Assembly (NCBI GenBank): GCA_016901755.1
Contig: JACJKV010000023.1
Coordinates: 1 to 41,259 of the forward strand
Length of the DNA stretch: 41,259 bases
From: Thomasclavelia spiroformis
Lineage (GTDB): Bacteria; Bacillota_I; Bacilli_A; Erysipelotrichales; Coprobacillaceae
Direction of reading: 5' to 3'
Under the pieces are notes generated by a model. That model saw nothing but the letters and a program-made list of their open reading frames with translations. It had not been told where the DNA came from and made no database searches. Both the position numbers and the translations under genes were made by a program. Numbering within the stretch: position 1 is the stretch's first letter; the number at the start of each line of letters is the position of its first letter. Positions 24,107 to 33,813 of the stretch are shown piece after piece.

Positions 24107-25408
24107 TTATTTTAATATTTCTTCTACATAAACAGGCTTTTCTACTTTATAATCAACAATATCAACAGCTTCATATAATTGATTCACGATTTCCTGATCA
24201 ATATTTTTATTAGCATAGACATCCATCAAAACCTCATCTTTTTGAACCAGATCACCAGTTTTTTTATGCAAAACAATACCAGCTTCATGATCGATCACAT
24301 CATCTTTGTGTAAACGACCGCCTCCCAGTTTCATGACAGCAAGTCCTAGCGCTTTAGCATTAAGCAGTCTAATATACCCTGTTTTTCTAGAAGTCAGCTT
24401 TATCATAACATTTCCCAGCTTAAAGCGTTCAGGATTTTCTATATATGAAACATCTCCACCCTGCGCTTTAACCACCTCTTTGAATTTTGTAAAAGCTTCT
24501 CCATTCTCTAAGACTTTTTTTAATGCTGAAACAGCTTTTTCCTTTCGATCGTATAGTTTAGACTGTAAAAGCATCTCACTGGCAATTTCCAGACATAACT
24601 GTTTTAAATCAGCAGGACCATTATCTTGCAGAGTCTCAATTGCTTCTATGACCTCTAAAGTATTGCCAATAGTATTTCCTAAAGGCTGATTCATATCGGA
24701 TATGATGGCTCTTGTATCTTTATGGCATTTTCTTCCAATTTCGATCATCATATTAGCCAGTTGAACAGCTTCTTCCCTGGTCTTCATAAAAGCGCCCTGA
24801 CCATATTTAACATCCAGTAATATCGTCTTAGCTCCACTGGCTATTTTTTTAGACATGATAGATGAAGCAATCAAAGGCATACATGAAACTGTTCCCGTTA
24901 CATCACGCAAAGCATAAAGCTTTTTATCGGCAGGAACCAGATCCTCAGTCTGTCCAACCAGAGCAATACCAATGGTATTGACCTGATCAATAATTTCTTT
25001 ACTGTTTTTAAAAACATTGAATCCCGGTATAGATTCCAGTTTATCCAAAGTTCCACCAGTATGACCCAAACCACGACCCGACATTTTAGCAATTTTACCA
25101 CCACAGGCAGCAACCATGGGAGCAATGATCAGTGTTGTTTTATCTCCCACACCACCTGTTGAATGCTTATCAGTAACAACACCTTTAATTGTAGAAAAAT
25201 CCATCACTTCACCACTGTTTGCCATTACTTTTGTCAATAAAACAGTTTCCTGAACCGTCATTCCAGTAAAACAGATAGCCATCAATAATGCAGAAACCTG
25301 ATAATCTGGGATATCACCTCTTACATAACCGTCTATCAAGAACTGAATCTGGTGTTCATTGAATTCTCCCTTATTTTTTTTCATTTCAATCAGATCAACC
25401 ATTCTCAT
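24107..25408 (-). CDS. pdp: Pyrimidine-nucleoside phosphorylase
   Basis: Splits uridine, thymidine or deoxyuridine with phosphate into base and (deoxy)ribose 1-phosphate in pyrimidine salvage. The family signature SGRGLGHTGGTLDKLESIPG is present, with KHSTGGVGDKTTL as the phosphate-binding loop. Length 433 aa from ATG 25408 equals that of characterised Firmicute Pdp proteins, and AGGAG lies 9 bases before it. The longer ORF that opens 23 codons upstream is therefore not the start. The C-terminal domain (residues 345-433) is complete. A HAD phosphatase follows in the same operon. Confidence 0.96.
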   Translation of the reverse strand: MRMVDLIEMKKNKGEFNEHQIQFLIDGYVRGDIPDYQVSALLMAICFTGMTVQETVLLTKVMANSGEVMDFSTIKGVVTDKHSTGGVGDKTTLIIAPMVAACGGKIAKMSGRGLGHTGGTLDKLESIPGFNVFKNSKEIIDQVNTIGIALVGQTEDLVPADKKLYALRDVTGTVSCMPLIASSIMSKKIASGAKTILLDVKYGQGAFMKTREEAVQLANMMIEIGRKCHKDTRAIISDMNQPLGNTIGNTLEVIEAIETLQDNGPADLKQLCLEIASEMLLQSKLYDRKEKAVSALKKVLENGEAFTKFKEVVKAQGGDVSYIENPERFKLGNVMIKLTSRKTGYIRLLNAKALGLAVMKLGGGRLHKDDVIDHEAGIVLHKKTGDLVQKDEVLMDVYANKNIDQEIVNQLYEAVDIVDYKVEKPVYVEEILK

Positions 25409-25428
25409 TTTAATCATCTCCTGTTTAT

Positions 25429-25457
25429 ATTTTACTATATTCTTGACTTCCAGGCAA
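25429..25457 (-). promoter_or_regulatory. Promoter of the pdp operon
   Basis: On the - strand TTGCCT (25452-25457), 17 bases, TAAAAT (25429-25434). It lies inside the longer ORF upstream of the chosen pdp start, which agrees with that start. Confidence 0.55.
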
Positions 25458-25485
25458 AATGAAACCCATGACTTCACATATGCAA

Positions 25486-25515
25486 AAATAAAGTCATCAG
25501 CTAATGACTTTATTT
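25486..25515 (-). terminator. Terminator of the two-component/ABC operon
   Basis: AAATAAAGTCAT (25486-25497) and ATGACTTTATTT (25504-25515) pair perfectly around CAGCTA, followed on the - strand by a run of five T. It overlaps the stop codon of the permease gene. Confidence 0.65.
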
Positions 25516-27673
25516 AATAATATCTTTTCACTTCTGAAGGTAAAAAAGCAAATGGTTTTTTCATTTTCAGCATGACTTTTTCAACCAGATATATTCCAGT
25601 TATCAGCAGAAAGAATATAAGTGTCATTATTTGAATCAAGTCATGCATAAAAGTCAGGTAAATACCTGTCAGTGGTATGACCATCAATATAAACATAAAA
25701 CTATTAAGCCAGAACAGCTGTAAATTGGTCATCCCCAAACAACGATACAGCCTGATATCCTGAATACTTTTTTCCATAAAAACATTTAATACAAGCATCA
25801 GAATAGTCATTCCAATCAAAACACATATCAGATCATAGACAAAAAACTTCGTCAGTGATTGTGTCAATGTACCACTGTTGTACTCTTTGACCAAATGATA
25901 ATTGGTGTAATGATGATTAAAGTATTCTGTTAAATCAAGCTGACTGGAAAATGAATAAAAATAATGTTTTTTATCATGAGGAATGGAATCTTCAAAAACC
26001 AGAAAACTATTGTCAAAGCGATAGAACTCATCTTCAAAATCCTCACTTAAAACAATGCCCGTAATTTCATATTCAATCAAAGATTCATCATTTATTAAAG
26101 TTACATGATCACCTGGCTGGTATTTTGAATCAGTGAGTGAAAAATATTGACTGTTACCATATGTACGATACAGACACTGCTGCGGTAAAAGGGGCAGTTC
26201 TCCAGCAAATAAGGTATATGAAGCTGAATCATTCTGATCATATGTTGCCAGCAGATAAGGAAATCTAGTTTCAGTATCATCTTCTATATCATAATATTCG
26301 CTATATACCCTTTCACTAATATTATTACCTACAACCTGTTGATCAAAATCCATTTTATCTCCACTACGATAATAATACAGATACTCAGGCTGAGAAGTTT
26401 GTGATATCTTATAAGAATCATGAAAATGAACATTAAAACCATAACTTATGATACTGTTTACAGTAAAAAGCAAATACAAAGAAATAATATTAACACTCAG
26501 CACAATGACCCAGTAATGACGTATTTCCCGCAAAGCAATATTAAAAATATGCATTCTGGCAGCTCTATGATATTTGTTTTTTTTCATTCTTTGTTTTCTG
26601 AAAATCAGACTGTCCAAAGAACGGAAGTGCATAATAAAATAAATAAAGTAAACTATTACCAAGGTAAAAAGTATGAGTATTCCCAAATAAGGAAATAAAG
26701 GAATAATGGTAAAATGAAAATAAAACTGTCCTGTCAGCAAATAAATAATGCAGCTTATAAAAAATGTCAAAATAAAACCTAAAACAGCAGAAGCAATAAG
26801 CGAAACAATGATCAGACATACTGTTTCATAAAAAAGATAGCGTCGCGTCTGCGCTTCATCCATCCCCAGACCTTTTAACAGGATCAGCCGTTTTTGATGA
26901 TGTATCATCGTATAGCCTACGGCTACAGCAATACCAGCAATCGCAAAAACCAGCACAACATTTAGTGTTATTTCATCATTAGAACTGTTTTTTACCGGAG
27001 TATAAACATAAGCTGAATCATCATCTTGCTGGTAATACTCTTTTGTTATTTGAGTGATACTATCATCTAAACTAAGATTGAAAATATAATGGGTTTCATT
27101 AATTTCATAAGTTAATATATTTCCCTTAACAAAAGTATAATGATGAAGCGATGGTAAATGATACGTAAAACAGTCAAAAGCATGAATACACCAGTTTTGA
27201 TCATAATCATTGACAACACCAACAATTTTGAATCGTTTAGCAGTATCTTCAATAGTGAGATCAATATGATCACCTATTTCCCCCATTGATTTTTTGACAA
27301 TGATTTCATCATTATTTTCTGGAACATCTCCAGTTAATTCAATAGCAGCCATTTCAAAAAAATCCTGCTGATAATTCATTATTTTTTTATCATGTGCTAA
27401 CAGTCCAGTACATTCAACATTGATCATAAGATCATAATCTTTTTGATTTTTTATGATTTTTAGCTCTTTTTGACTAAGATCTTCATAAACGATATTCCAG
27501 CTTCCGTATCTTCTTTCCTTTTCATTCTGTATCTTTTTATTTTCATTAAAAGCTATATTATAAACTGTGATAACAGCACTGAAAGATAACAGCACGATCA
27601 AAAAGATGACCAGATAATTTTCCTTTTCTTTTTTTATTGAGCTCAAGGCCAGTTTCAATATCGGATCAGTCAT
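25514..27673 (-). CDS. ABC transporter permease (FtsX-type)
   Basis: A large membrane protein of about 719 aa. After one N-terminal membrane segment (NYLVIFLIVLLSFSAVITVY) comes an extracytoplasmic domain of about 190 residues, three membrane segments with the FtsX fold, a second external domain and a final group of three. This is the double FtsX architecture of MacB/BceB-like exporters. With the adjacent ATPase it should form one transporter, probably for lipid or antimicrobial peptides. The gene overlaps the ATPase gene; ATG 27673 has the best spacing to GGGTGA, with GTG 27682 and ATG 27676 as alternatives. Confidence 0.86.
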   Translation of the reverse strand: MTDPILKLALSSIKKEKENYLVIFLIVLLSFSAVITVYNIAFNENKKIQNEKERRYGSWNIVYEDLSQKELKIIKNQKDYDLMINVECTGLLAHDKKIMNYQQDFFEMAAIELTGDVPENNDEIIVKKSMGEIGDHIDLTIEDTAKRFKIVGVVNDYDQNWCIHAFDCFTYHLPSLHHYTFVKGNILTYEINETHYIFNLSLDDSITQITKEYYQQDDDSAYVYTPVKNSSNDEITLNVVLVFAIAGIAVAVGYTMIHHQKRLILLKGLGMDEAQTRRYLFYETVCLIIVSLIASAVLGFILTFFISCIIYLLTGQFYFHFTIIPLFPYLGILILFTLVIVYFIYFIMHFRSLDSLIFRKQRMKKNKYHRAARMHIFNIALREIRHYWVIVLSVNIISLYLLFTVNSIISYGFNVHFHDSYKISQTSQPEYLYYYRSGDKMDFDQQVVGNNISERVYSEYYDIEDDTETRFPYLLATYDQNDSASYTLFAGELPLLPQQCLYRTYGNSQYFSLTDSKYQPGDHVTLINDESLIEYEITGIVLSEDFEDEFYRFDNSFLVFEDSIPHDKKHYFYSFSSQLDLTEYFNHHYTNYHLVKEYNSGTLTQSLTKFFVYDLICVLIGMTILMLVLNVFMEKSIQDIRLYRCLGMTNLQLFWLNSFMFILMVIPLTGIYLTFMHDLIQIMTLIFFLLITGIYLVEKVMLKMKKPFAFLPSEVKRYY

Positions 27674-28343
27674 CATGATCACCCATTATTTTCCCGTCTT
27701 CAAGACGATAAATTCTATCAGCATAGGCAGCAATACGGGCATCATGTGTCACTAAAACGATCGTCTGATGATATCTTAGCTGCGAAAGCTTCAATAATTC
27801 CAGAATTTCTTTTGAGTTGGCAGAATCCAGATTGCCCGTTGGCTCATCAGCCAGGATCAGTACCGGTTTGGCTGCTAGCGCTCTTGCTATCGCTACTCTT
27901 TGTTGCTGTCCACCAGACAGTTCATCGATATAGCAGTATTTCTTGGCTTTCAGTTCTAACATATCAAGCAGTTCTTCAATAAACTGTCTGTCTTCCTGCT
28001 GACCATCTAAATGTAAAGGCAAAACAATATTTTCATAAACATTGAGCGTTGGCACAAGATTATAAAACTGAAATACAACACCAATCTTGCGACGACGAAA
28101 AACAGTCAGTTCATTTTGTGAAAGCCCATAAATATTTTTGTTGTCAATTATAACTTCACCAATGTCAGGTTTTTCCAACCCAGCCATAATATGCAGCAGT
28201 GTCGATTTTCCAGATCCACTTGTCCCCGTAATAGCTACCATATCTCCCTGATTGACTGTCAAAGAAAAATGATCTAGAACTTTTACCCGGTTAAAGCCAT
28301 AACCATAAGTTTTATTGATATTTGTGACTTCTATGATTTTCAT
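27666..28343 (-). CDS. ABC transporter ATP-binding protein (MacB/LolD-like)
   Basis: The 225-aa ATPase subunit for the permease that follows. Walker A GTSGSGKST at 40-48, Q-loop VVFQFYNLVPTL, signature LSGGQQQRVAIARAL at 142-156, Walker B VLILADEPTGNLDS from 161, and H-loop LVTHDARIA. The LVPTLNVYENIVLPL stretch is typical of the MacB/LolD/BceA group. It starts immediately after the histidine kinase stop and overlaps the permease gene. Confidence 0.95.
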   Translation of the reverse strand: MKIIEVTNINKTYGYGFNRVKVLDHFSLTVNQGDMVAITGTSGSGKSTLLHIMAGLEKPDIGEVIIDNKNIYGLSQNELTVFRRRKIGVVFQFYNLVPTLNVYENIVLPLHLDGQQEDRQFIEELLDMLELKAKKYCYIDELSGGQQQRVAIARALAAKPVLILADEPTGNLDSANSKEILELLKLSQLRYHQTIVLVTHDARIAAYADRIYRLEDGKIMGDHDD

Positions 28344-29426
28344 TTAACCCACCTTCTCTTTGATATCCAATAATGGTATATTAATTTCAAAAACAGCTCC
28401 ATGATCATTGTAAACGTGAATATGGCCATGATGTTTACTGATAATTTCTTTAGTTAATGCCAAACCTATGCCACAACCACTCTTTTTTTTACTGCTCCCA
28501 CGATAAAATCTGTCAAAAATATGAGGTATATCCGCTTCCTGTATTCCTTTTCCATTATCTTTGATAATAATCTGTATCGTATTGCGAAAAACATGATTAG
28601 ATAAAGTGATTGCGGTAACCTGTTCTTCAATACAGTTTTTTATAATATTGTAAAGTGCTTCTTTTAGCCATTGTTCATCATAATAAAAGATACAGTCACT
28701 GATTTCGACATGCAGTTTTATATCATTGATCAAAGGCTTAATATCTTGAACAACTCCTTCAAACAATGAACGGATATCTTTTTGCTGAAGATCAAAATGA
28801 ATGGCATTATATTCCAATCTGGTTAATTTCAATAGGCTATCCAACAAATGATCGATTCTGGAAAAAGACTGCTGATTTTTTAACAGCAGATCTTCAGATG
28901 TTTTCATCAACAGGATTTCTTCATTTAATCTAATAGCAGTTAATGGCGTTTTTAACTGATGGGCAATATTTTCAATATAGTTACTTATTTCATTTTTTTC
29001 TTTCTCCAGGATTTCAATATAATGATCATTGTTTTTCTTGATGTTATACACCTTTTCTTCCAATAGTCCATATTCATCTTCCAAAACCGAAGGGACAAAT
29101 TCATCATTATTTATTTCATCGATAATGTGCATTACATGATGATTTTGCTTCCTGATTACTCTCATTACATAAAAATAAGCAGCCAGTAAAACAGCAGTAA
29201 AAACACCAACTATAAAAATCAGGGTTACTGCAGCTTCAGTAAAATTAAACCTGTATTCATTTTCCAGAAGTGATATTCCAGAGTAATAACTGTTATTAAT
29301 AATGTTTAACGTTTTGCCATATAATTCATAAAAATACTGATAAATCAAATAAAGTGCACACATAAAAATCAGTTCTATGCCAATAAAAATATATCTTATC
29401 CTCTTTTTCTGTTTATTTATTTCCAT
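28344..29426 (-). CDS. Sensor histidine kinase
   Basis: A 360-aa membrane kinase. Two membrane segments (about 11-30 and 66-88) flank an external loop of about 35 residues, too short for a classic sensor domain. A linker (90-148), the dimerisation/phosphoacceptor helix with H156 (NIAHQLKTPLTAIRLNEEIL) and the ATPase domain follow: N box IIKNCIEEQ, G1 KDNGKGIQ, F box FDRFYRG, G2 CGIGLALTK. Small-loop kinases beside ABC exporters often sense through the transporter (Bce-type), which would fit here, but the loop is a little longer than typical Bce kinases. Overlaps the response regulator gene by 14 bases. Confidence 0.92.
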   Translation of the reverse strand: MEINKQKKRIRYIFIGIELIFMCALYLIYQYFYELYGKTLNIINNSYYSGISLLENEYRFNFTEAAVTLIFIVGVFTAVLLAAYFYVMRVIRKQNHHVMHIIDEINNDEFVPSVLEDEYGLLEEKVYNIKKNNDHYIEILEKEKNEISNYIENIAHQLKTPLTAIRLNEEILLMKTSEDLLLKNQQSFSRIDHLLDSLLKLTRLEYNAIHFDLQQKDIRSLFEGVVQDIKPLINDIKLHVEISDCIFYYDEQWLKEALYNIIKNCIEEQVTAITLSNHVFRNTIQIIIKDNGKGIQEADIPHIFDRFYRGSSKKKSGCGIGLALTKEIISKHHGHIHVYNDHGAVFEINIPLLDIKEKVG

Positions 29427-30072
29427 AAAATCTGTACCCTATTCCTCTCACCGTTTCAATATAATCATGTCCCTGATACCTTCCTAATTTGTCTCTGATT
29501 CTTTTCATATGAACAGTCAATGTATTATTTTCAACAGCATTTCCTGTAATCTCCTGAATACGATCTAATAGCTGATTTCTAGTTAGTATTTGTCCTCTAT
29601 GTTTCATAAAAGCAAAAATGATTTCATATTCAATAGCTGTCAGCTTAATAATTTCACCATTTTTATAAATCTGAAAATTATTCATATCAATCATCAGATC
29701 TCCAGTTTTAATGACTTTGCTGCTTCGTCTGGTAACAGCATTGATCCTGGCATAAAGGATATTGAGGGAAAATGGTTTGGTTATATAATCATCTGCTCCT
29801 GCATTCAAACCAGCAATAATTGATTCTTCCTGATCATTAGCTGTTAAAAAAATCACTGGTATATTATCTTGTTTTTTTATATGATAACAAACATCCATTC
29901 CATTACCATCAGGAAGCTGAATATCTAAAATTGTTAAATCATAATTGTGATAACATATTTCTTTCGACTGTTGAACTGTTTCAATGCATGTTACTTCATG
30001 ATTTTTCATATTTAATGCCAGCTGTAGGCTTTCCTGCAATTGCTGATCATCTTCCAATAAAATAATTTTCAT
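29413..30072 (-). CDS. OmpR-family response regulator
   Basis: A 219-aa two-component regulator. The receiver domain has the acidic pair in MKIILLEDDQ, the phosphorylated D50 (DLTILDIQLPDG), T-loop VIFLTANDQEE and conserved Lys in YITKPFS. The C-terminal winged-helix DNA-binding domain (125-219) includes LTAIEYEIIFAFM and the RGIGYRF end. Upstream ATGs exist, but GGTGATAGAA before ATG 30072 fixes the start. It heads the four-gene operon with kinase, ATPase and permease and most likely controls it. Confidence 0.94.
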   Translation of the reverse strand: MKIILLEDDQQLQESLQLALNMKNHEVTCIETVQQSKEICYHNYDLTILDIQLPDGNGMDVCYHIKKQDNIPVIFLTANDQEESIIAGLNAGADDYITKPFSLNILYARINAVTRRSSKVIKTGDLMIDMNNFQIYKNGEIIKLTAIEYEIIFAFMKHRGQILTRNQLLDRIQEITGNAVENNTLTVHMKRIRDKLGRYQGHDYIETVRGIGYRFYGNK

Positions 30073-30088
30073 TTCTATCACCATCTTT

Positions 30089-30097
30089 ATTATATCA
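30089..30097 (-). promoter_or_regulatory. Extended -10 promoter of the response regulator operon
   Basis: On the - strand TGATATAAT (TATAAT at 30089-30094), about 17 bases before the start at 30072. No good -35 is seen. Confidence 0.5.
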
Positions 30098-30137
30098 GGC
30101 AAAACTTACAGATTGGTGACTTTATCTTGAATAGATG

Positions 30138-30165
30138 ATTCATTTATTAATGAATATGGTATAAT
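30138..30165 (+). promoter_or_regulatory. Promoter with inverted repeat before the AI-2E family gene
   Basis: TGGTATAAT (TATAAT at 30160-30165) is an extended -10. Just before it, ATTCATT (30138-30144) and AATGAAT (30149-30155) form an inverted repeat between the -35 and -10 positions, a possible operator. Confidence 0.45.
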
Positions 30166-30190
30166 TGTAAAAAATCAAGGAGGAAAACAA

Positions 30191-31384
30191 ATGATCAACA
30201 AAATCATTACAGATATGTATAAAAACGCAAAAACAGGCATCATTATTTCTGCTTTTTCAATATTGCTGATTTTTATCTTATTAAATCTTGGAACGATCTT
30301 TGGGATAGCTGGAAAATTACTATATGCTATTCGTTACTTGTTTTATGGCATCATCATTGCCTATATTCTTAATCAGCCTATGATGCTTATCGAAAATTTT
30401 TTAAAAAAACATTTTACTCAAAATAGTTTTCTTTATAAAAAAAGCCGTGGCTTATCTATTGTAATTACGGTTATTTTTGTTCTGATTCTATTTATTGTAT
30501 TAGCCAGTCTCATCATCCCTAATTTATTAGAAAGTTTAACTTTACTTGTCAGTAATGCTTCTTCTTTCTTTCATTCAATCATCCAGAATATTGATGATAT
30601 CTTTATTTATCTGAATCTTGATTTCCGTTTAGAAGACAGTCAAAGCATTCAGCAGTTTGTCAATATTCCCTGGCAGGACAGTCTGGCACATATTATTAAG
30701 CTGCTGTCACAAAATGCTGATGGTATATTAGCCAATGCTTCCAATCTTTTTTCACAATTAGCTTTGCTGTTTACTGGATTAATTTTTTCTTTTTATCTGT
30801 TAGGTAATAAAGAGACCTATATCAGACAGCTAAGAAAAGTCATCGCAGCTGTCTTTGGCTATAAAATATCTGTTATATTATTTGAATTCGGACATCGAAC
30901 CAATCAAATATTCTCTGATTTCATTAGTGGTCAGCTCATTGAAGCATGTATACTTTGGGTACTTTATTATGTAACAATGCGCTTATTAGCCTTCCCATAT
31001 CCTGAACTGATTGCTACAATTATAGCTTTGTTTTCTTTTGTCCCATTATTTGGTCCAATCGCTGCCATGTGTCTAGGAGCCATACTTATATTATCTAAAG
31101 ATTTTTTCCAGGCTATTGGATTTATGATTTATTTTCAGATTCTGTCACAATTGGAAGATAACCTTATTTATCCAAAAGTAGTGGGTCAGTCAGTAGGCTT
31201 ACCAGGTATCTGGGTCTTACTTTCAATCCTGGCATTTGGTGATCTGTTTGGTATTTTTGGGATTGTTGTTGCAGTTCCATCCAGTGCCTGCCTATATACA
31301 CTGTTAAGTGAACTGATCAATAAGATTCTAATCAGACGAAAGCTTCTGGTCACAGAAAACAGAATAGAAAAAACATCTTCATAA
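30191..31384 (+). CDS. AI-2E family transporter (YtvI/PerM-like)
   Basis: A 397-aa integral membrane protein of the AI-2E/PerM family with about eight membrane segments: a pair near the start (IIISAFSILLIFILLNLG and the next helix), an external region in the middle, and FVPLFGPIAAMCLGAILIL and QLEDNLIYPKVVGQSVGLPG, the family's signature stretches, near the end. Members were named for autoinducer-2 export, but several act as Na+/H+ antiporters or have other substrates, so the function is uncertain. AAGGAGG lies before the ATG. Confidence 0.9.
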   Translation: MINKIITDMYKNAKTGIIISAFSILLIFILLNLGTIFGIAGKLLYAIRYLFYGIIIAYILNQPMMLIENFLKKHFTQNSFLYKKSRGLSIVITVIFVLILFIVLASLIIPNLLESLTLLVSNASSFFHSIIQNIDDIFIYLNLDFRLEDSQSIQQFVNIPWQDSLAHIIKLLSQNADGILANASNLFSQLALLFTGLIFSFYLLGNKETYIRQLRKVIAAVFGYKISVILFEFGHRTNQIFSDFISGQLIEACILWVLYYVTMRLLAFPYPELIATIIALFSFVPLFGPIAAMCLGAILILSKDFFQAIGFMIYFQILSQLEDNLIYPKVVGQSVGLPGIWVLLSILAFGDLFGIFGIVVAVPSSACLYTLLSELINKILIRRKLLVTENRIEKTSS

Positions 31385-31399
31385 ACGAAGATGTTTTTT
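31368..31399. terminator. Bidirectional terminator
   Basis: AAAAAACATCTTC (31368-31380) pairs perfectly with GAAGATGTTTTTT (31387-31399) around ATAAAC. T runs on both sides let it end the AI-2E gene on + and the YbaK-type gene on -. Confidence 0.85.
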
Positions 31400-31928
31400 A
31401 ACAGTGAATAATTGTATAATCATGATTTATTTCTTTTAAAACCTTTTTAAACAGATCTTCTGTTTTCAGTTTTACACTACTGGTATTAATACAAGGATGA
31501 AAACCAATATATTCTTCTTGCATTAAATCTTCATCAACCAGAAGTAAAACATGGTGATCATCATCATTCATCAGACCCATAACACTTACTGATCCAGGAG
31601 TGATATCAAGATATTCCAGCATTTTGTCGTCACCAGCAAAACTTAAACGTGAGCTATTGATCTGTTTGGAAATATCTTTTGTTTTAAATTTTTTTTCACC
31701 CGAAATCATACAAAGATAATACTGACTTTTATTTGAATTAACCAGAAAAAGATTCTTACATATCTTAACATCCAGTTCTTTTTCGGCACCAGCAATATCT
31801 TCCATGGTCATAGCTGGAGCATGATCAGCAACCTGATATTCTAATGATAAATGATCTAACAGATCATAGACTTGCTGTTCCTTTGACAAGCGATTTGCTG
31901 CATTCTTTGGTCGGCCAGAGCTTAACAT
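31398..31928 (-). CDS. YbaK/ProX-type aminoacyl-tRNA deacylase
   Basis: A 176-aa protein of the prolyl-tRNA editing (YbaK/PrdX) family, which frees wrongly charged amino acids from tRNA. The order fits PrdX-like free-standing editors: GRPKNAANRLSKEQQVYDLL, DHAPAMTMEDI, the KNLFLVNSNKSQYYLCMI strand, SRLSFAGDDKMLEYLDITPG, SVMGLMNDDDHHVLLLVDED, and IGFHPCINTSSVKL. The start overlaps the stop of the nitroreductase gene (ATGTTAA), so both are coupled. Confidence 0.9.
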   Translation of the reverse strand: MLSSGRPKNAANRLSKEQQVYDLLDHLSLEYQVADHAPAMTMEDIAGAEKELDVKICKNLFLVNSNKSQYYLCMISGEKKFKTKDISKQINSSRLSFAGDDKMLEYLDITPGSVSVMGLMNDDDHHVLLLVDEDLMQEEYIGFHPCINTSSVKLKTEDLFKKVLKEINHDYTIIHC

Positions 31929-32437
31929 GAAACTTTTATGATTCTTCCTTCTTTTATTTCTTTTTCTGGTAATTTTTGTTTAGGATATCCTAAAATACAG
32001 CATCCAACACCTACGTATCCTTCTAAATTCCATTTTTTCAGATATTCTTTTCCTTGATCGAATTCCAGCATTTCTTTGCATCGATTGATCCAGCAAGAAC
32101 CAATATTCAAGGCATAGGCTGCATCCTGCATAGCACCAATAACCAAAGCTCCATCTTTGTCTCCATTTTGATTTTCAGCAGGTACCAGAATCAGACATAC
32201 AGTTGGAGCACCATAAAATGGATCTCCATCTCTATTCATGACTTGAGCATTTAGCTTTGACAGCTGCTGTACCAGTTCTTTATCTTGAACAACAACGATT
32301 TTAGAATCCTGACGATTGTTAGCACTTGGTGCATTTAAACCACAATCTAAAATTGTCTGTAATTCTTCATCTTTGATTTGCTGGTTCTGATAACTACGAC
32401 AGCTTCTTCTTGTTTTTAATAATTCAATTGCTTCCAT
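31922..32437 (-). CDS. Nitroreductase family protein
   Basis: An FMN-dependent oxidoreductase of the nitroreductase fold, 171 aa. MEAIELLKTRRSCRSYQNQQ contains the RRSCRSY flavin phosphate-binding motif, followed by ILDCGLNAPSANNRQD and a C-terminal GYVGVGCCILGYPKQKLPEK. Physiological substrates of such short members (quinones, nitro compounds or others) are usually unknown. It begins a few bases after the DUF815 gene and overlaps the deacylase gene. Confidence 0.92.
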   Translation of the reverse strand: MEAIELLKTRRSCRSYQNQQIKDEELQTILDCGLNAPSANNRQDSKIVVVQDKELVQQLSKLNAQVMNRDGDPFYGAPTVCLILVPAENQNGDKDGALVIGAMQDAAYALNIGSCWINRCKEMLEFDQGKEYLKKWNLEGYVGVGCCILGYPKQKLPEKEIKEGRIIKVSC

Positions 32438-32441
32438 TTTT

Positions 32442-33740
32442 TCATCTCTCCAATCCTAATAAATAATTTATAAACTGCTGAGCTGTTCGCCCTGAAGTTC
32501 CTCCATGATTTAATTCCCATTTATTGGCTTCTGCCAGTAATTCATCATCTGACATATGAATATGATTTTTATGAGCCAATTCTAAAACAATATGATTAAA
32601 TTCTTTTTTCATTGGTTTTGAATAATTGATCGTAATACCAAAGCGATTAACTAATGATAGCTTTTCCTCCATGGTATCTGACTGATGAATGCCTTTCTGT
32701 CTTACAACATCATCTCGATCGGACCACATCTCTTTAATAATATGACGGCGATTGCTGGTTGCATAAATCAGAATATTTTCAGGTTTAGTTTCCACACCAC
32801 CCTCAATAACAGCTTTTAAAAATTTATATTCTATTTCAAATTCTTCAAATGATAAATCATCCATATAGATGATAAAACGATAGTTACGATTTTTGATCAT
32901 CGCAATAATATTTGACAGATCTTTAAACTGATGCTTATAAATTTCAATCATTCTTAAGCCGCGATCATAAAACTCATTCACAATAGCTTTGATGCTGGTT
33001 GATTTTCCCGTTCCACTGTCACCATACAACAAAACATTATTGGCTTTTCTGCCTTCAACAAAGGCAATGGTATTATCCAGCAGTTTCTTTTTCTGAATTT
33101 CATAACCTATCAGATCATCCAGGACTACTTCATCCATATTATTGATTGGTTTAAGCCAAACAGAATTTTCTTGACTTGAAGCAATACGAAAAGCTTTATT
33201 TAAACCAAACATACCGACACCATAATTTTTATAAAAATCAGTAACAGCATTAAAAAATTCAACATTATTAGTTGTCTGTTCCAACTGTTTAGATAATTCC
33301 TGAACTTTCATTGATACATTCTTGTTATACATCAGTTCAGGTTTTGATAATGCACGATAATGCGATAATGTTGTAAAGCAGTCAATATTCAGTCGTTGTT
33401 CTATTTTTGAAAAATCATAGGCAAATAAATCAAAAAAGACCTGAAAATCATTTAAGGCAAAATGATTGACACTGCCTTCTTTCGCTCCTTGTTTTTCACA
33501 TGTCATACTAAAAGGATTTTCATTAGTAATAAGAATATAAGTCAGATAATTGTGCCATAAATTATCATTAAAGCCATACTGTGTAGCTAATTCCAGTAAT
33601 CTTTTGATCTGAACATAAATTTCTCGACGTCGTTCATCATCATTCATTTCATTATTTTCCAGCAATTCAGCAAGACGAACCAGAATTTCATTACGGTCCA
33701 TATTGCCATATAATATTAAATTTGAAATCAGTTTATACAT
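32442..33740 (-). CDS. DUF815 family AAA-type ATPase
   Basis: A 432-aa cytoplasmic ATPase of the DUF815 group. Walker A is [12 protein letters not shown] (about 237-248), Walker B is [14 protein letters not shown], and the [18 protein letters not shown] sensor stretch follows; the end [17 protein letters not shown] is also typical. The N-terminal 200 residues are helical and specific to the family. The role is not established; the fold suggests a remodelling or loader ATPase. It is the first gene of an operon with nitroreductase and a tRNA deacylase, probably not functionally related. Confidence 0.9.
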   Translation of the reverse strand: MYKLISNLILYGNMDRNEILVRLAELLENNEMNDDERRREIYVQIKRLLELATQYGFNDNLWHNYLTYILITNENPFSMTCEKQGAKEGSVNHFALNDFQVFFDLFAYDFSKIEQRLNIDCFTTLSHYRALSKPELMYNKNVSMKVQELSKQLEQTTNNVEFFNAVTDFYKNYGVGMFGLNKAFRIASSQENSVWLKPINNMDEVVLDDLIGYEIQKKKLLDNTIAFVEGRKANNVLLYGDSGTGKSTSIKAIVNEFYDRGLRMIEIYKHQFKDLSNIIAMIKNRNYRFIIYMDDLSFEEFEIEYKFLKAVIEGGVETKPENILIYATSNRRHIIKEMWSDRDDVVRQKGIHQSDTMEEKLSLVNRFGITINYSKPMKKEFNHIVLELAHKNHIHMSDDELLAEANKWELNHGGTSGRTAQQFINYLLGLER

Positions 33741-33765
33741 GTTAGAACCTCCATTTATGTACTAT

Positions 33766-33795
33766 ATTTTACTCTCTTCATTATGAAAATGTCAA
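33766..33795 (-). promoter_or_regulatory. Consensus promoter of the DUF815 operon
   Basis: On the - strand a perfect TTGACA (33790-33795), 18-base spacer and TAAAAT (33766-33771), about 25 bases before the start codon at 33740. Confidence 0.7.
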
Positions 33796-33813
33796 TTTTC
33801 AGATAAATAGCGG

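Noticed and set aside
23806-24213. Long + strand ORF opposite the HAD and pdp genes
   Set aside because: It lies antisense to two conserved genes and has no ribosome site or recognisable domain.
25409-25477. N-terminal extension of the pyrimidine-nucleoside phosphorylase
   Set aside because: The longer form would include the predicted promoter; the ribosome site and the family length both point to ATG 25408.
30191-31384. Quorum-sensing (AI-2) exporter
   Set aside because: The family name is historical; there is no luxS or lsr gene here and no evidence for the substrate.
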